A stretch of 64,000 nt of DNA from Saccharopolyspora montiporae (GTDB lineage: Bacteria > Actinomycetota > Actinomycetes > Mycobacteriales > Pseudonocardiaceae), in assembly GCF_015209505.1 (NCBI RefSeq), contig NZ_JADEYC010000012.1:98140-162139 (forward strand). Reading direction: 5' to 3'. Numbering within the stretch: the first letter of the stretch is position 1; every line of letters begins with the position of its first letter. The translations under genes and the position numbers were made by a program. Below, one piece after another: positions 8,771 to 18,546 of this stretch. The notes beneath the pieces are model-generated. The model was not told the origin of the DNA. It ran no database searches and saw only the letters and a program-made list of their open reading frames with translations.

Positions 8771-9403
8771 CTAGCGATCGCCGCCGCGGCCGTGCCCGCC
8801 ACCCCGCCGAACGGGATGAAGCTCACCGTGCGCGGCCACCCGCACACCGCGTCCGGCCTGCGTGCGGGACAGCAGGTGCACCCGGTGCCAGCCGCGGAGT
8901 GGCCGCCCGTCCAGCAGCCTGCGGTGCATCCGCAGCGCCCGCCGCACGTGCCTGCGGAAGGAGCGCTCGCGGATCATCCGGCCGCGGGCGCGCTGGCCGG
9001 CCAGCGCCTCGTGCGGTTCGGCGTGCAGCCACACCAGCACCCGCTCGCGCCGGGTGGCGGCGCCGAACAGCGCCAGCAGCGCCCGGGTGCTGCGCCGGGT
9101 GGCCGGCTCGTGCGCCACGACGGGCGCACCCGAGACCGCGCAGCACCAGAGGATGCGCGCCCGGTGCGCGAAGTGCACCAGCGGCCGGTACCAGCGGTAC
9201 GGCAGCCGACCCAGCGGGCCGTGGCGCAGCCGCGCCCGCACCTGGTCGGAATCCAGCACCGGCCAGCCCGCGGGCGCCCGCAGCCGGGCCAGGACCGTGC
9301 TCTTGCCCGCGCCGGGCATCCCGGCCAGCACGACGAGGGAGCGGCGACCGACGCGCAACTCCGGGGGTAAGCATGCCTCGACGGGCGCATCCGAAACGTC
9401 CAC
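8771..9403 (-). CDS. P-loop ATPase/kinase-like protein, function unknown
   Basis: This 210-residue protein has a Walker A motif AGMPGAGKST (about 27-36) followed by a VLDSDQVR segment (about 49-56), as in the zeta-toxin/chloramphenicol-phosphotransferase/shikimate-kinase-like group of small-molecule kinases. The rest is very Arg-rich and gives no further identity. The GTG start at 9403 lacks a ribosome binding site. A TAGCCT hexamer nine bases upstream inside the palindrome GTAGCC-A-GGCTAC (9407-9419) could be the -10 of a leaderless, regulated promoter. No antitoxin partner is visible, so a toxin role is not supported. Confidence 0.7.
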   Translation of the reverse strand: MDVSDAPVEACLPPELRVGRRSLVVLAGMPGAGKSTVLARLRAPAGWPVLDSDQVRARLRHGPLGRLPYRWYRPLVHFAHRARILWCCAVSGAPVVAHEPATRRSTRALLALFGAATRRERVLVWLHAEPHEALAGQRARGRMIRERSFRRHVRRALRMHRRLLDGRPLRGWHRVHLLSRTQAGRGVRVAAHGELHPVRRGGGHGRGGDR

Positions 9404-9471
9404 GACGTAGCCAGGCTACCCGGTTGTCGATCTTGGTCCTCGCCTGCGAGCGGCCCGACCGCCGCTATGCC

Positions 9472-9510
9472 GACGGGGTGGCCCGCCTCCCCCGCGCGGG
9501 CCACCCCGTC
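9472..9510 (+). terminator. perfect 15-bp hairpin, terminator-like on the plus strand
   Basis: GACGGGGTGGCCCGC (9472-9486) pairs without mismatch with 9496-9510 around a nine-base loop, followed on the plus strand by CTTTCC. No plus-strand gene ends here. It would stop either antisense transcription from the P-loop gene or a short unannotated transcript starting after about 9404. Confidence 0.5.
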
Positions 9511-9661
9511 CTTTCCCCCAACAGCGCGCGTGCCGCCGGTGCTCCCCGCCCGACCCCCAGAACGGGCGGGGCTCTCACCGCCTCCCCGCGATCACCGCGT
9601 CATGACAAGGAGTCTGCCGGTCCGAACGGCGCGCGGGCACCGTGAACCCCCTCGAATCCCG

Positions 9662-9679
9662 CTGCGTAGTGCTACGCAG
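9662..9679. promoter_or_regulatory. 18-base palindrome, possible regulator binding site
   Basis: CTGCGTAG and CTACGCAG form a perfect inverted repeat with a two-base centre. The symmetry and short centre suit a dimeric repressor operator, but no gene start lies close by. A second palindrome, GTGATCAC, is 12 bases to the right. The cognate regulator is unknown. Confidence 0.35.
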
Positions 9680-9763
9680 ATATCGCCGGGGGTGATCACT
9701 CGCCGCTGCCCGCGAGACGAAAGAGCCCGCCCCGGAGCGGGACGGGCGGGTGCGGACACGCAT

Positions 9764-9793
9764 CCGGGGGTGCGGCGAAGCGCACCCCCGGAC
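9764..9793 (-). terminator. terminator of the amt-glnK operon
   Basis: TCCGGGGGTGCG (9764-9775) pairs perfectly with CGCACCCCCGGA (9782-9793) around a six-base loop. It begins 15 bases past the glnK stop on the minus strand. A second GC-rich hairpin around 9727-9751 follows, so termination may be tandem. Confidence 0.75.
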
Positions 9794-9807
9794 ACCGCGC
9801 TACGCGG

Positions 9808-11465
<1,658 letters not shown>

Positions 11466-11549
11466 ATTGCCTCCCCGTGCGGACCGAGTTGCGCCGCAGT
11501 CTGGGGAGTTCCTGTTTCCGGCGATCCGTCGTGCCGTTGCGAGTGCGTG

Positions 11550-11583
11550 AAAACCCCGCCGCTCCCGGTTACGACGGGATTTT
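11550..11583 (-). terminator. terminator of the MFS transporter gene
   Basis: On the minus strand AAAATCCCG pairs with CGGGGTTTT (one wobble pair) and ends in TTTT, an A-stem-T intrinsic terminator. It starts five bases beyond the transporter stop codon and separates it from amt. Confidence 0.7.
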
Positions 11584-11587
11584 CAGA

Positions 11588-12805
11588 TCAACTCCGCGTT
11601 TCGCAATCGACCACCGAGGGCACCTGCACCGGCCGCGCGGCGAACATCCCGGCGACCAACCAACCTGCGCAGCAGGCCAGCAGCAGCACCAGCGGAGCGG
11701 TCCATCCTCCGGAGGACTCGTGCACCAGACCGATCAGCAGCGGACCCGCCGCGGCGATGAGATATCCGCCACCCTGGGCCATTCCGGACAGCGCCGCGGT
11801 GGTGTCGCTGTCCGGGGCGCGCAACCCGAACAGCGTCAGCGCGAGCCCGAACGCACCACCCTGCGCCACACCGAGCACGACGGTGAAGATCCACAGCCAC
11901 GCGCCCCCCGGCCCGAGCACGATCCCGGTGAAGCCCACCACGACGAACACCACCAGCACGCCCACGAGCGGACGCTGGTCGCGCAACCTGCGGCACAGCG
12001 CCGGGATGAGCATCGAGCCCACCGCCTGCACCCCGGCCTGCACGCCGAGCGCCAGACCGGCCAGCTCCGGGGCCATCCCGCGGCTCTGCAGCATCAACGG
12101 GAGCCAGCCGAACACCACGTAGGCCATCGCCGATTGCAGACCCATGAACACGGTGACCTGCCAGGCCAGCGGATTCCGCCACAGCAGGCCCGGGCTGGAC
12201 GGCAGCGGCGGGACCCCGGCACCGCGGCGCAGCACCACGGCACCGATCAGCAGCGCGACGAGCACCGGAACCGCCAGCAGACCGAGCGGGGCTCGCCACG
12301 GCGAGTCCAGCGCACCGGCGATCGGCACCACCGCGCTGGCCGCGACCGCACCGCCGAGGGTCAGGCAGACCGTGTAGGCGGCGGTCACCAGTGCCACGGA
12401 ATCCGGGAAGTCCCGCTTGATCAGGCCCGGCAGCGCCACGTTGGCCACCGCGATCCCGGCGCCCACGATCACCGTGCCCGCCAGCAGCGTCCACGCCGGC
12501 CCCGCGGCCCGCAGCGCGTTGCCCACCAGCAGCACCACCAGGCAGCCGACCAGCACCCGCTCATCACCGAACCGGCGGCGCAGGTGCGGGGCCACGAAAG
12601 CGAACGCCCCCAGGCACACCACCGGCAGCGTGGTCAGCACCCCCGCGAAAGCCGGGGACGCGCCGAGTCCGCGCTGGATATCCGCCAGCAGCGGCGCCAC
12701 CGCGGTGAACGGCGGACGCAACGCCAACGCGACGACCACCACGAGCAAGAGCGTGACGGCTCCGGCCGTGCGAGACACCGGCGGCTGCCGGACTTCGGTA
12801 CTCAC
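11588..12805 (-). CDS. MFS transporter, CynX/NimT type
   Basis: This integral membrane transporter of 405 residues has 12 predicted helices. The start LALRPPFTAVAPLLADI and the loop RRRFGDERVLVG resemble the CynX/NimT (cyanate/2-nitroimidazole) branch of the major facilitator superfamily. The substrate is unknown; the branch includes exporters of small toxic compounds. The gene lies 57 bp downstream of a FadR/GntR regulator on the same strand, so the two probably form a regulator-transporter pair. A terminator follows at 11550-11583. Confidence 0.85.
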   Translation of the reverse strand: MSTEVRQPPVSRTAGAVTLLLVVVVALALRPPFTAVAPLLADIQRGLGASPAFAGVLTTLPVVCLGAFAFVAPHLRRRFGDERVLVGCLVVLLVGNALRAAGPAWTLLAGTVIVGAGIAVANVALPGLIKRDFPDSVALVTAAYTVCLTLGGAVAASAVVPIAGALDSPWRAPLGLLAVPVLVALLIGAVVLRRGAGVPPLPSSPGLLWRNPLAWQVTVFMGLQSAMAYVVFGWLPLMLQSRGMAPELAGLALGVQAGVQAVGSMLIPALCRRLRDQRPLVGVLVVFVVVGFTGIVLGPGGAWLWIFTVVLGVAQGGAFGLALTLFGLRAPDSDTTAALSGMAQGGGYLIAAAGPLLIGLVHESSGGWTAPLVLLLACCAGWLVAGMFAARPVQVPSVVDCETRS

Positions 12806-12862
12806 TGCGAACTCTCCCCCTCGGGCGTGCTCCGCGGCCGCGGTGCGGCGACACGGGTCCGG

Positions 12863-13543
12863 TCAGCGCCGCTCGCCCAGCATGTCGCCGAGCGAGCGCA
12901 GACTGGGTTCGATCACTTCCTGCACGGCTGCCATGGCGGCGGCCGGGTCTGCCGATTCGATGGCCTCCAGCAAGCTCCGGTGCGCATGCGGCCCCGCCTC
13001 GGCCAGCTCGCCGTGCGTGCGCAGCTGCGCCAACCCCTCCCGCAGCCTGCCGAGCAGGTAGCGGTACATCTCCAGCAGCAGCGGGTTGTGCGCCGCCTCG
13101 ACGATCGCGCAGTGGAAGTCCGCGTCGGCGCTGCCGAATTCCTCCGGCGAGTGCGCCCGGTCCCGCGCGTCCAGCAGCGCGCGCAGCCGTGCCAGGTCGT
13201 CCTCGTCGCGGCGCAAGGCCGCCAGTCGAGCAGCCTGCACGTCGTAGGCCAACTGCACCTCGAAGACGTCGCGCAGCTCGGCCAGCCGCAGCTGGCGCAG
13301 CATCGGCACCGGATCCGCTGCGCTGACCACGAACGTGCCCGCACCCTGCCGGGTCTCCAGCGTCCCCAGGTGCACCAGCGCGCGGACCGCTTCGCGCACG
13401 ACCGCGCGGCTGACCCCGAGCTCGGCCACCAGCTCGTGCTCGGTGGGTATGCGCTCGCCGGGAGCCCACGCGCCGGCGGCCAGCTGCTCGTTGAGCTGCC
13501 CGATCACCTCGTCCACCGAGGACCGCCGACCGACCGATCGCAT
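12863..13543 (-). CDS. FadR/GntR-family transcriptional regulator (FCD domain)
   Basis: This dimeric DNA-binding regulator has 226 residues. A winged helix-turn-helix occupies about 5-75 (PGERIPTEHELVAELGVSRAVVREAVRALVHLGTLETRQGAGTFV in broken form), and a helical FCD ligand-binding domain follows (LRDVFEVQLAYDVQAARLAA; ADADFHCAIVEAAHNPLLLEMYR; HRSLLEAIESAD). The Asp-His-His metal site typical of FCD proteins appears present. An ATGTC-G-GACAT palindrome 11 bases upstream of the start is a likely autoregulatory operator. It probably controls the downstream MFS transporter. The effector is unknown, likely an organic acid. Confidence 0.88.
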   Translation of the reverse strand: MRSVGRRSSVDEVIGQLNEQLAAGAWAPGERIPTEHELVAELGVSRAVVREAVRALVHLGTLETRQGAGTFVVSAADPVPMLRQLRLAELRDVFEVQLAYDVQAARLAALRRDEDDLARLRALLDARDRAHSPEEFGSADADFHCAIVEAAHNPLLLEMYRYLLGRLREGLAQLRTHGELAEAGPHAHRSLLEAIESADPAAAMAAVQEVIEPSLRSLGDMLGERR

Positions 13544-13554
13544 ACCGGGACACT

Positions 13555-13565
13555 ATGTCGGACAT
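13555..13565 (-). promoter_or_regulatory. candidate FadR-type operator
   Basis: ATGTC-G-GACAT is an 11-base inverted repeat centred 16-17 bases upstream of the GntR regulator start. The GTC/GAC half-sites around a short centre fit the general pattern of FadR-subfamily operators. A second, looser GTC...GAC pair (GTCATTAGAC) follows directly at about 13568-13577. Confidence 0.5.
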
Positions 13566-13672
13566 CAGTCATTAGACAACTGCCCTCGGCATGGTCCTCG
13601 TCTCACCGACCCCCGAACGACGACGGGCCCCGGAGCGGTCACCGCCCCGAGGCCCGGAAGTCGCCGCTCGGC

Positions 13673-15217
13673 TCAGTCCAGCAGCGCGTCCACGAACGCC
13701 CCCGGCTCGAACGGCGCCAGATCGTCCGGGCCCTCGCCGAGCCCGACGAGCTTCACCGGCACGCCGAGCTCGCGCTGCACCTGGAAGACGATGCCGCCCT
13801 TGGCCGTTCCGTCCAGCTTGGTCAGCACGATGCCGGTCACGTCCACCACGTCCGAAAACACGCGCGCCTGGGTCAGGCCGTTCTGCCCGGTGGTCGCGTC
13901 CAGCACCAGCAGTACCTCGTCGACCTGGGCGCGCTTGTCCACCACGCGCTTGACCTTGCCCAGCTCGTCCATCAGGCCGGTCTTGGTGTGCAGCCGGCCC
14001 GCGGTGTCCACCAGCACGGTGTCCACGCCGGTGTCCGCGCCGCGGCTGACCGCCTCGAAGGCGACGCTGGCCGGGTCGGCTCCCTCGTTGCCGCGCACGA
14101 CCTCGGCGCCCACCCGGTGGCCCCAGGTGGCCAGCTGCTCGACCGCGGCGGCGCGGAACGTGTCGGCCGCGCCGAGCAGCACTGTGCGCCCGTCGGCGAC
14201 CAGCACCCTCGCCAGCTTCCCGGTCGTGGTGGTCTTGCCGGTGCCATTGACCCCGACGACCAGCAGCACCGCGGGTTTGCCGCCGTCGGCGGGATCGCCG
14301 TGCGGCAGCGCCTGCAACGAGCGCTCCATGTCCGGGCCCAGCTGGTCCACCAGAACCTCGCGCAGCAGCGCCCGCGCCTGATCCGCGGTGCGCACCCCGC
14401 GCGAGGCGATCTCGGTGCGCAACCGCTCGATGACCTCGGTCGTGGTGGCCGCGCCGAGATCGGCCATCAGCAGCGTGTCCTCGATCTCCTCCCAGGAGTC
14501 CTCGTCGAGGTCACCGGCGCCCAGCAGGCCGAGCAGGCCCTGACCGAACGTGGAACGCGACCGGGACAGCCGTCCGCGCATCCGCTCCAGCCGACCCGAG
14601 GTGGGGGCGATCTCCTCGCGCTCCTCGGCCGGTGCCGCCGGTTCCGGGGCAGGCTGCTCGGGCGCCGCGATTTCCGGCGCTGCGGGCTCGGGCTCTGCGG
14701 GTTCCGCCGGGGCCGACTGCTCGGGCACCTGCGTCGCGGTGTCATCGGTCGCGGCGGACTGGTCCGCGGCCCGGGTCTCCGGTTCGGGTGGGGTCTCCGG
14801 TTCTGCCGCGGTCTCCGGTTCGGCCGGGGCTTCCTGTTCCGGCACCCGCGCAGCGGTCTCGTCGGTCGTCGCGGCAGGCTCCTCGGGGAGCTCGACGTCG
14901 ACGATCCCCTGCCGCTCGGCGTCACGCGGTACCGCGGCGTCATCGCCGATCCCGGGCTTGCCTTCCTCGGTGCGCTCGCCGTCCGACTCCTCGGCGGGCC
15001 GCGGCGATGCCGTCGTCGCACCTGCGCCGCTGGACAGGCTGATGCCGCCCCCGGCCTGATAACCGCCGCCCTGCGCGGAATCGGACTTGGTGGTGATCTC
15101 CTCGGATTCGCTGAGGTCGATCCGCCTGCGGCGGCCGAGCACGATCCCGGCGACCACGGCGACCGCCAGCACCACGACGACGGCGACGATGATCACGATC
15201 AGGGTAGTGGTATCCAC
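13673..15217 (-). CDS. ftsY: FtsY, signal recognition particle receptor
   Basis: FtsY is the membrane-associated GTPase that docks Ffh-ribosome complexes at the translocon. In this 514-residue protein an N-terminal transmembrane helix (about 4-29, LIVIIVAVVVVLAVAVVAGIVLG) is followed by an acidic A domain of about 180 residues made of PEPETAAEPETPPEPET-like low-complexity sequence. The N domain and G domain follow, with GVNGTGKTTT, DTAGRLHTKTGLM and TKLDGTAKGG. The N-terminal helix replaces the amphipathic targeting helices of E. coli FtsY, as is usual in actinobacteria. It is divergent from anmK. Confidence 0.96.
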   Translation of the reverse strand: MDTTTLIVIIVAVVVVLAVAVVAGIVLGRRRRIDLSESEEITTKSDSAQGGGYQAGGGISLSSGAGATTASPRPAEESDGERTEEGKPGIGDDAAVPRDAERQGIVDVELPEEPAATTDETAARVPEQEAPAEPETAAEPETPPEPETRAADQSAATDDTATQVPEQSAPAEPAEPEPAAPEIAAPEQPAPEPAAPAEEREEIAPTSGRLERMRGRLSRSRSTFGQGLLGLLGAGDLDEDSWEEIEDTLLMADLGAATTTEVIERLRTEIASRGVRTADQARALLREVLVDQLGPDMERSLQALPHGDPADGGKPAVLLVVGVNGTGKTTTTGKLARVLVADGRTVLLGAADTFRAAAVEQLATWGHRVGAEVVRGNEGADPASVAFEAVSRGADTGVDTVLVDTAGRLHTKTGLMDELGKVKRVVDKRAQVDEVLLVLDATTGQNGLTQARVFSDVVDVTGIVLTKLDGTAKGGIVFQVQRELGVPVKLVGLGEGPDDLAPFEPGAFVDALLD

Positions 15218-15372
15218 CCGGCTATCCTCCCACCTGCTGATTCACTCGCCCGAACACGCCCCGCCGCGCCGACCGGTGCGATGCCGGAGTTCCCCGGACC
15301 GGGTGCGAAACACCCCGGCCGAACCGCGCCAAGTCCTTGCACCGGGCACCTCGCGTGCAATACACCACAACG

Positions 15373-16569
15373 GTGCGCGCGTGGCGGGTGATCGGGATGC
15401 TGTCCGGCACGTCGATGGACGGCATCGACGTGGCCGCCGCCGAAGTGGTCCTGGACGGAACCACGATCCGGCTGCGCCACCTGGGCAGCACCAGCACGCC
15501 CTACCCCGCCGGCCTGCGCGACGAGCTCGTGCGCGCCACGTCCGGCAGGGACTGCGACGCCGGCGCGCTGTGCCGGCTGGACACCCGGATCGGCGAGCGG
15601 TTCGCGCGGGCCGCCGTCGCGGGCACCGAGCTCGCCGGGGGCCGGGCCGATCTGGTGGCCTCGCTCGGCCAGACCGCGCACCACTGGATCGACGCGCACG
15701 GCCGCGCCCGCGGCACCCTGCAACTGGGGGCGCCCGCGTGGATCGCCGAACGCACCGGCCTGCCGGTCGTCGCCGACTTCCGCGCCCGGGACGTCGCCGC
15801 GGGCGGGCAGGGCGCACCGCTGGCGGCGGTGCTGGACGCGCTGTGGCTGCCCGGGACCGGATTCGCCGATGTGGCGCTGAACCTCGGCGGGATCGCCAAC
15901 CTCACCCTCGCGCGTCCCGGCAGGACGCTGGCCTTCGACACCGGCCCCGGCAACGCGCTGCTGGACCTCGCCGCGCAGCGGGCGACCGGGATCCCGCAGG
16001 ACGCGGGCGGCGCGCTGGCCGGCTCCGGGCATGTTCACGCGGATCTGCTCGACCTGCTGCTGGACGATCCCTACTACCGCAGGTCGCCGCCGAAATCCAC
16101 CGGCAAGGAGCACTTCGGGGCAGCGCACCTGGACGCCGCGCTGCACCGGCTCGGCACCCCGATCGACGCGGCCGACCTGCTCGCGACGTTGACCGAACTG
16201 ACCGCGGAGACCGCGGCGGCCGCCTGCCGCGACCTCGGTGCCGCGGGCGTGGTCGTGTCCGGCGGCGGGGTGCACAACCCGGTGCTGCTGACCGCCCTGC
16301 GCTCCCGGCTGGACCCGATCCCGCTGCGCACCAGCGACGAGTTCGGGATGCCCGCCGACGACAAGGAAGCCTTGCTGACCGCACTGCTGGGCGTGCTCAC
16401 CTGGCACGGGATCGCCGCGGACGTGCCCGCCGCCACCGGCGCCGCCGGCCCCCGGCTGCTGGGCAGCGTCACGCCCGGGGCCGAACCGCTGCGCATGCCC
16501 GAACCGGCCGAGCAGCGCCCGCGCGAACTGCTCGTCCTGCCCGCCGAGACCGAACCGGAGCAGCCATGA
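15373..16569 (+). CDS. anmK: AnmK, anhydro-N-acetylmuramic acid kinase
   Basis: This cytoplasmic sugar kinase opens and phosphorylates 1,6-anhydro-MurNAc from cell-wall turnover to give MurNAc-6-phosphate. The 398-residue product begins VRAWRVIGMLSGTSMDGIDVAA, the family's ATP-binding GTSMDG motif. It continues with VADFRARDVAAGGQGAPL, NLGGIAN, FDTGPGNALLD and the C-terminal SGGGVHNPVL. I chose GTG 15373 from family alignment; GTG 15355 and TTG 15337 are in frame and none has a clear ribosome binding site. The stop overlaps the next start as ATGA. MurQ etherase is not in the window. Confidence 0.93.
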   Translation: MRAWRVIGMLSGTSMDGIDVAAAEVVLDGTTIRLRHLGSTSTPYPAGLRDELVRATSGRDCDAGALCRLDTRIGERFARAAVAGTELAGGRADLVASLGQTAHHWIDAHGRARGTLQLGAPAWIAERTGLPVVADFRARDVAAGGQGAPLAAVLDALWLPGTGFADVALNLGGIANLTLARPGRTLAFDTGPGNALLDLAAQRATGIPQDAGGALAGSGHVHADLLDLLLDDPYYRRSPPKSTGKEHFGAAHLDAALHRLGTPIDAADLLATLTELTAETAAAACRDLGAAGVVVSGGGVHNPVLLTALRSRLDPIPLRTSDEFGMPADDKEALLTALLGVLTWHGIAADVPAATGAAGPRLLGSVTPGAEPLRMPEPAEQRPRELLVLPAETEPEQP

Positions 16570-18077
16570 GAGCCCTCGACCTGACCGTGATCGTGGTGTA
16601 CCTGGCGGCGATGCCGGTACTCGGTGTCCTGCTCAGCGGTCGCCAGCGCAGCGCGCAGGACTACTTCGTCGGTGACCGCAAGCTGCCGTGGTGGGCGGTG
16701 TGCTTCTCCGTGGTGGCCACCGAGACCTCGACGCTGACGGTGATCAGCGTGCCCACCGTCGCCTACCTGGGCACCTTCACCTACCTGCAGCTGGCCGTGG
16801 GCTACGTGCTCGGCCGGTTCCTGGTGGCCTACGTGCTGCTTCCGAAGTACTGGGCCGGGAACCTGGTCAGCGCCTACGAATTCCTCGGCCGGCGGTTCGG
16901 CGGCGGCATGCAGGGCACGGCATCGGTGACGTTCCTGGTGACCCGGCTGCTGGCCGACGGCCTGCGGCTGTTCGCCACCGCGATCCCGGTGAAGGTGATG
17001 CTGGAGCTCTCCGGGCTGGACGTCTCCTACTGGCAGATCGTGACCGCGCTGGCCGTGCTCACGGTGATCTACACCTACCTCGGCGGGATCCGCGCGGTGG
17101 TGTGGGTCGACGTGGTGCAGATGGCCGTGTACGTGGGCGGGGCGATCGTCGCGGCTGTCGTGCTGGCCGGGCAGCTGCCCGCGGACTGGATGGCGAGCGC
17201 CGCCGAACAGGGCAAGTTCCAACTGCTCGACTTCGCATCCCCGGTGGCCGTCGAGCAGTACGCCTTCCTGACCGCGGTCGTCGGCGGTGCCGTGTTCACC
17301 ATGGCCTCGCACGGCGCGGACCAGTTGATGGTGCAGCGCCTGCTGGCGTGCCGGAACCTGCGGGAGAGCCAGCTGGCACTGATCGTCAGCGGATTCGTCG
17401 TGCTGCTGCAGTTCGGCCTGTTCCTGCTGATCGGCAGCATGCTGTGGTCGCACTACGCCGGGGCGAGCCCCGACTCCCTGGGGCTGTCCAGCGATGACGA
17501 GCTCTTCCCCCGGTTCATCGTCACCGAGCTGCCGCCCGGGCTGTCCGGACTGCTCATCGCCGGGATCCTGGCCGCGGCGATGAGCACGCTGTCCTCCTCG
17601 CTGAACTCGCTGTCCACCTCCACGGTCAGCGACCTGTACCGGAGGTTCACCGGCAGCGATCGGACGGATCCCGCCGTGCTGCGGCTGGGCAAGGTCTGGA
17701 CGCTGGTGTGGGCCGTGGTCTTCGTGCTGTTCGCGTCCCTGTTCAGCGGGACGGACAACCCGGTGGTGGAGGTCGGGCTGAGCATCGCCAGCTACACCTA
17801 CGGCTCGCTGCTCGGCGCGTTCCTGCTCGGCCTGCTGGTCAAGCGCGCGCGGCAACGCGATGCGGTGATCGCGTTCCTGGTCACGCTGGTGGTCGTGCTG
17901 TACCTGGCCTTCGGTGTGTCGTTCCCGGACGGCGAGGGCGGTTCGGCTCCGCTGGCGTTCCCCTGGTACACGCCGATCGGTGTGCTGGTGACCCTGGTCG
18001 TCGGCGGGGCGCTGTCCCTCCTGCCCCGCTCGCGGCGCACCGCCGAGCGGACCGCCGACGACACCCCGGCGCGGTGA
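16566..18077 (+). CDS. sodium:solute symporter (SSS family)
   Basis: This sodium-coupled importer has 503 residues and about 13 transmembrane helices. SSS hallmarks are GRQRSAQDYFVGDRKLPWWAV at the N-terminus, a TETSTLTVISVPTVAY segment in helix 2, and the G-rich MSTLSSSLNSLSTSTVSDLYRRF signature in the second half. The ATG at 16566 overlaps the anmK stop, so kinase and transporter are made together. This suggests uptake of anhydro-MurNAc or a related amino sugar, though SSS substrates cannot be read from sequence. Fifty bases past the anmK gene nothing else intervenes. Confidence 0.9.
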   Translation: MRALDLTVIVVYLAAMPVLGVLLSGRQRSAQDYFVGDRKLPWWAVCFSVVATETSTLTVISVPTVAYLGTFTYLQLAVGYVLGRFLVAYVLLPKYWAGNLVSAYEFLGRRFGGGMQGTASVTFLVTRLLADGLRLFATAIPVKVMLELSGLDVSYWQIVTALAVLTVIYTYLGGIRAVVWVDVVQMAVYVGGAIVAAVVLAGQLPADWMASAAEQGKFQLLDFASPVAVEQYAFLTAVVGGAVFTMASHGADQLMVQRLLACRNLRESQLALIVSGFVVLLQFGLFLLIGSMLWSHYAGASPDSLGLSSDDELFPRFIVTELPPGLSGLLIAGILAAAMSTLSSSLNSLSTSTVSDLYRRFTGSDRTDPAVLRLGKVWTLVWAVVFVLFASLFSGTDNPVVEVGLSIASYTYGSLLGAFLLGLLVKRARQRDAVIAFLVTLVVVLYLAFGVSFPDGEGGSAPLAFPWYTPIGVLVTLVVGGALSLLPRSRRTAERTADDTPAR

Positions 18078-18116
18078 GCTGATCGAAAGATCCCGCACGG
18101 CACGGCCGTCCGGAGC

Positions 18117-18122
18117 TACCCT
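18117..18122 (+). promoter_or_regulatory. candidate -10 element of the anti-sigma-like gene
   Basis: TACCCT fits the actinobacterial TAnnnT -10 consensus and lies 55 bases upstream of the 18178 start. A small palindrome GATC-GAAA-GATC (18081-18092) sits between it and the symporter stop. No confident -35 was seen. Confidence 0.35.
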
Positions 18123-18177
18123 GCACCGGCGAGCACGCCGCGTACCGGCGGCGACCGGCACCAGGAGGGGGCTGGGG

Positions 18178-18534
18178 ATGCAGGACCAGCACACCGGCGT
18201 GCGGGACCTGGAGCGCTACGCCGACGGGCAGCTGGACGGCATCGAGTGGGTCGCCGTGCACGCCCACGTGCAGGAGTGCGAGCCGTGCGGGCGGCTGGCC
18301 GAGCAGGCGCAGTGGTTCGCGGAGCACCGCAACGCCGAGCCCGCGGACTTCGACCCCGCTGACTTCGAGGACGGGGACTTCGAGAGCTGGGACGTCGAAA
18401 ACCCGGATTGGCCCGCGGATCCGCTGCCCGCCCCCGCCGAGGTGCACCCGCCGGGTTGGTCGGTGGTCGCCGGTGCCGCCGCGGTCGCCGCCCTGGTCGC
18501 CTTCGCGGTCGGCCGCGCGCTCGGCGCGGGCTGA
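18178..18534 (+). CDS. zinc anti-sigma-like (ZAS / zf-HC2) membrane protein
   Basis: This small protein of 118 residues has the zinc-binding HxxxCxxC signature of anti-sigma factors (HVQECEPC, about residues 32-39) near its N-terminus. A very acidic Asp/Glu/Phe-rich linker (DFDPADFEDGDFESWD) follows, then one C-terminal transmembrane helix (VVAGAAAVAALVAFAVGRALG). The ATG at 18178 has AGGAGGGG upstream. No ECF sigma gene is adjacent, so a cognate sigma factor, if any, is elsewhere. It converges on smc with a 12-bp gap. Sequestration of a sigma factor is inferred from the motif only. Confidence 0.7.
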   Translation: MQDQHTGVRDLERYADGQLDGIEWVAVHAHVQECEPCGRLAEQAQWFAEHRNAEPADFDPADFEDGDFESWDVENPDWPADPLPAPAEVHPPGWSVVAGAAAVAALVAFAVGRALGAG

Positions 18535-18546
18535 GCGGAACCGGGC

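Larger units (their letters stand above)
9404..9807. other. gene-free stretch with several inverted repeats
   Basis: No convincing gene lies in these 404 bases; the short open frames run through hairpins and show no family signature. The region contains a possible operator/promoter (9407-9419), a perfect 15-bp hairpin (9472-9510), an 18-base palindrome (9662-9679), the palindrome GTGATCAC (9692-9699), a GC-rich hairpin (about 9727-9751) and the glnK terminator (9764-9793). Confidence 0.6.

Noticed and set aside
8771..9403. Zeta-type toxin
   Set aside because: The P-loop and following Asp are compatible, but no epsilon-like antitoxin is adjacent and zeta-specific residues could not be recognised.
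9404..9807. Hidden tRNA or 4.5S RNA gene
   Set aside because: No cloverleaf with T-arm GTTCRA in correct spacing, and no SRP RNA GGAAGC tetraloop helix, was found.
11466..11587. GlnR box upstream of amt
   Set aside because: GTAAC and GAAAC words are present, but not in the required spacing with their partner half-sites. I could not support a site from sequence alone.
11477..15391. 1304-codon plus-strand open frame opposite amt, MFS, FadR and ftsY
   Set aside because: It is antisense to four well-identified genes, has no family signature, and is the expected shadow of GC-rich coding DNA.
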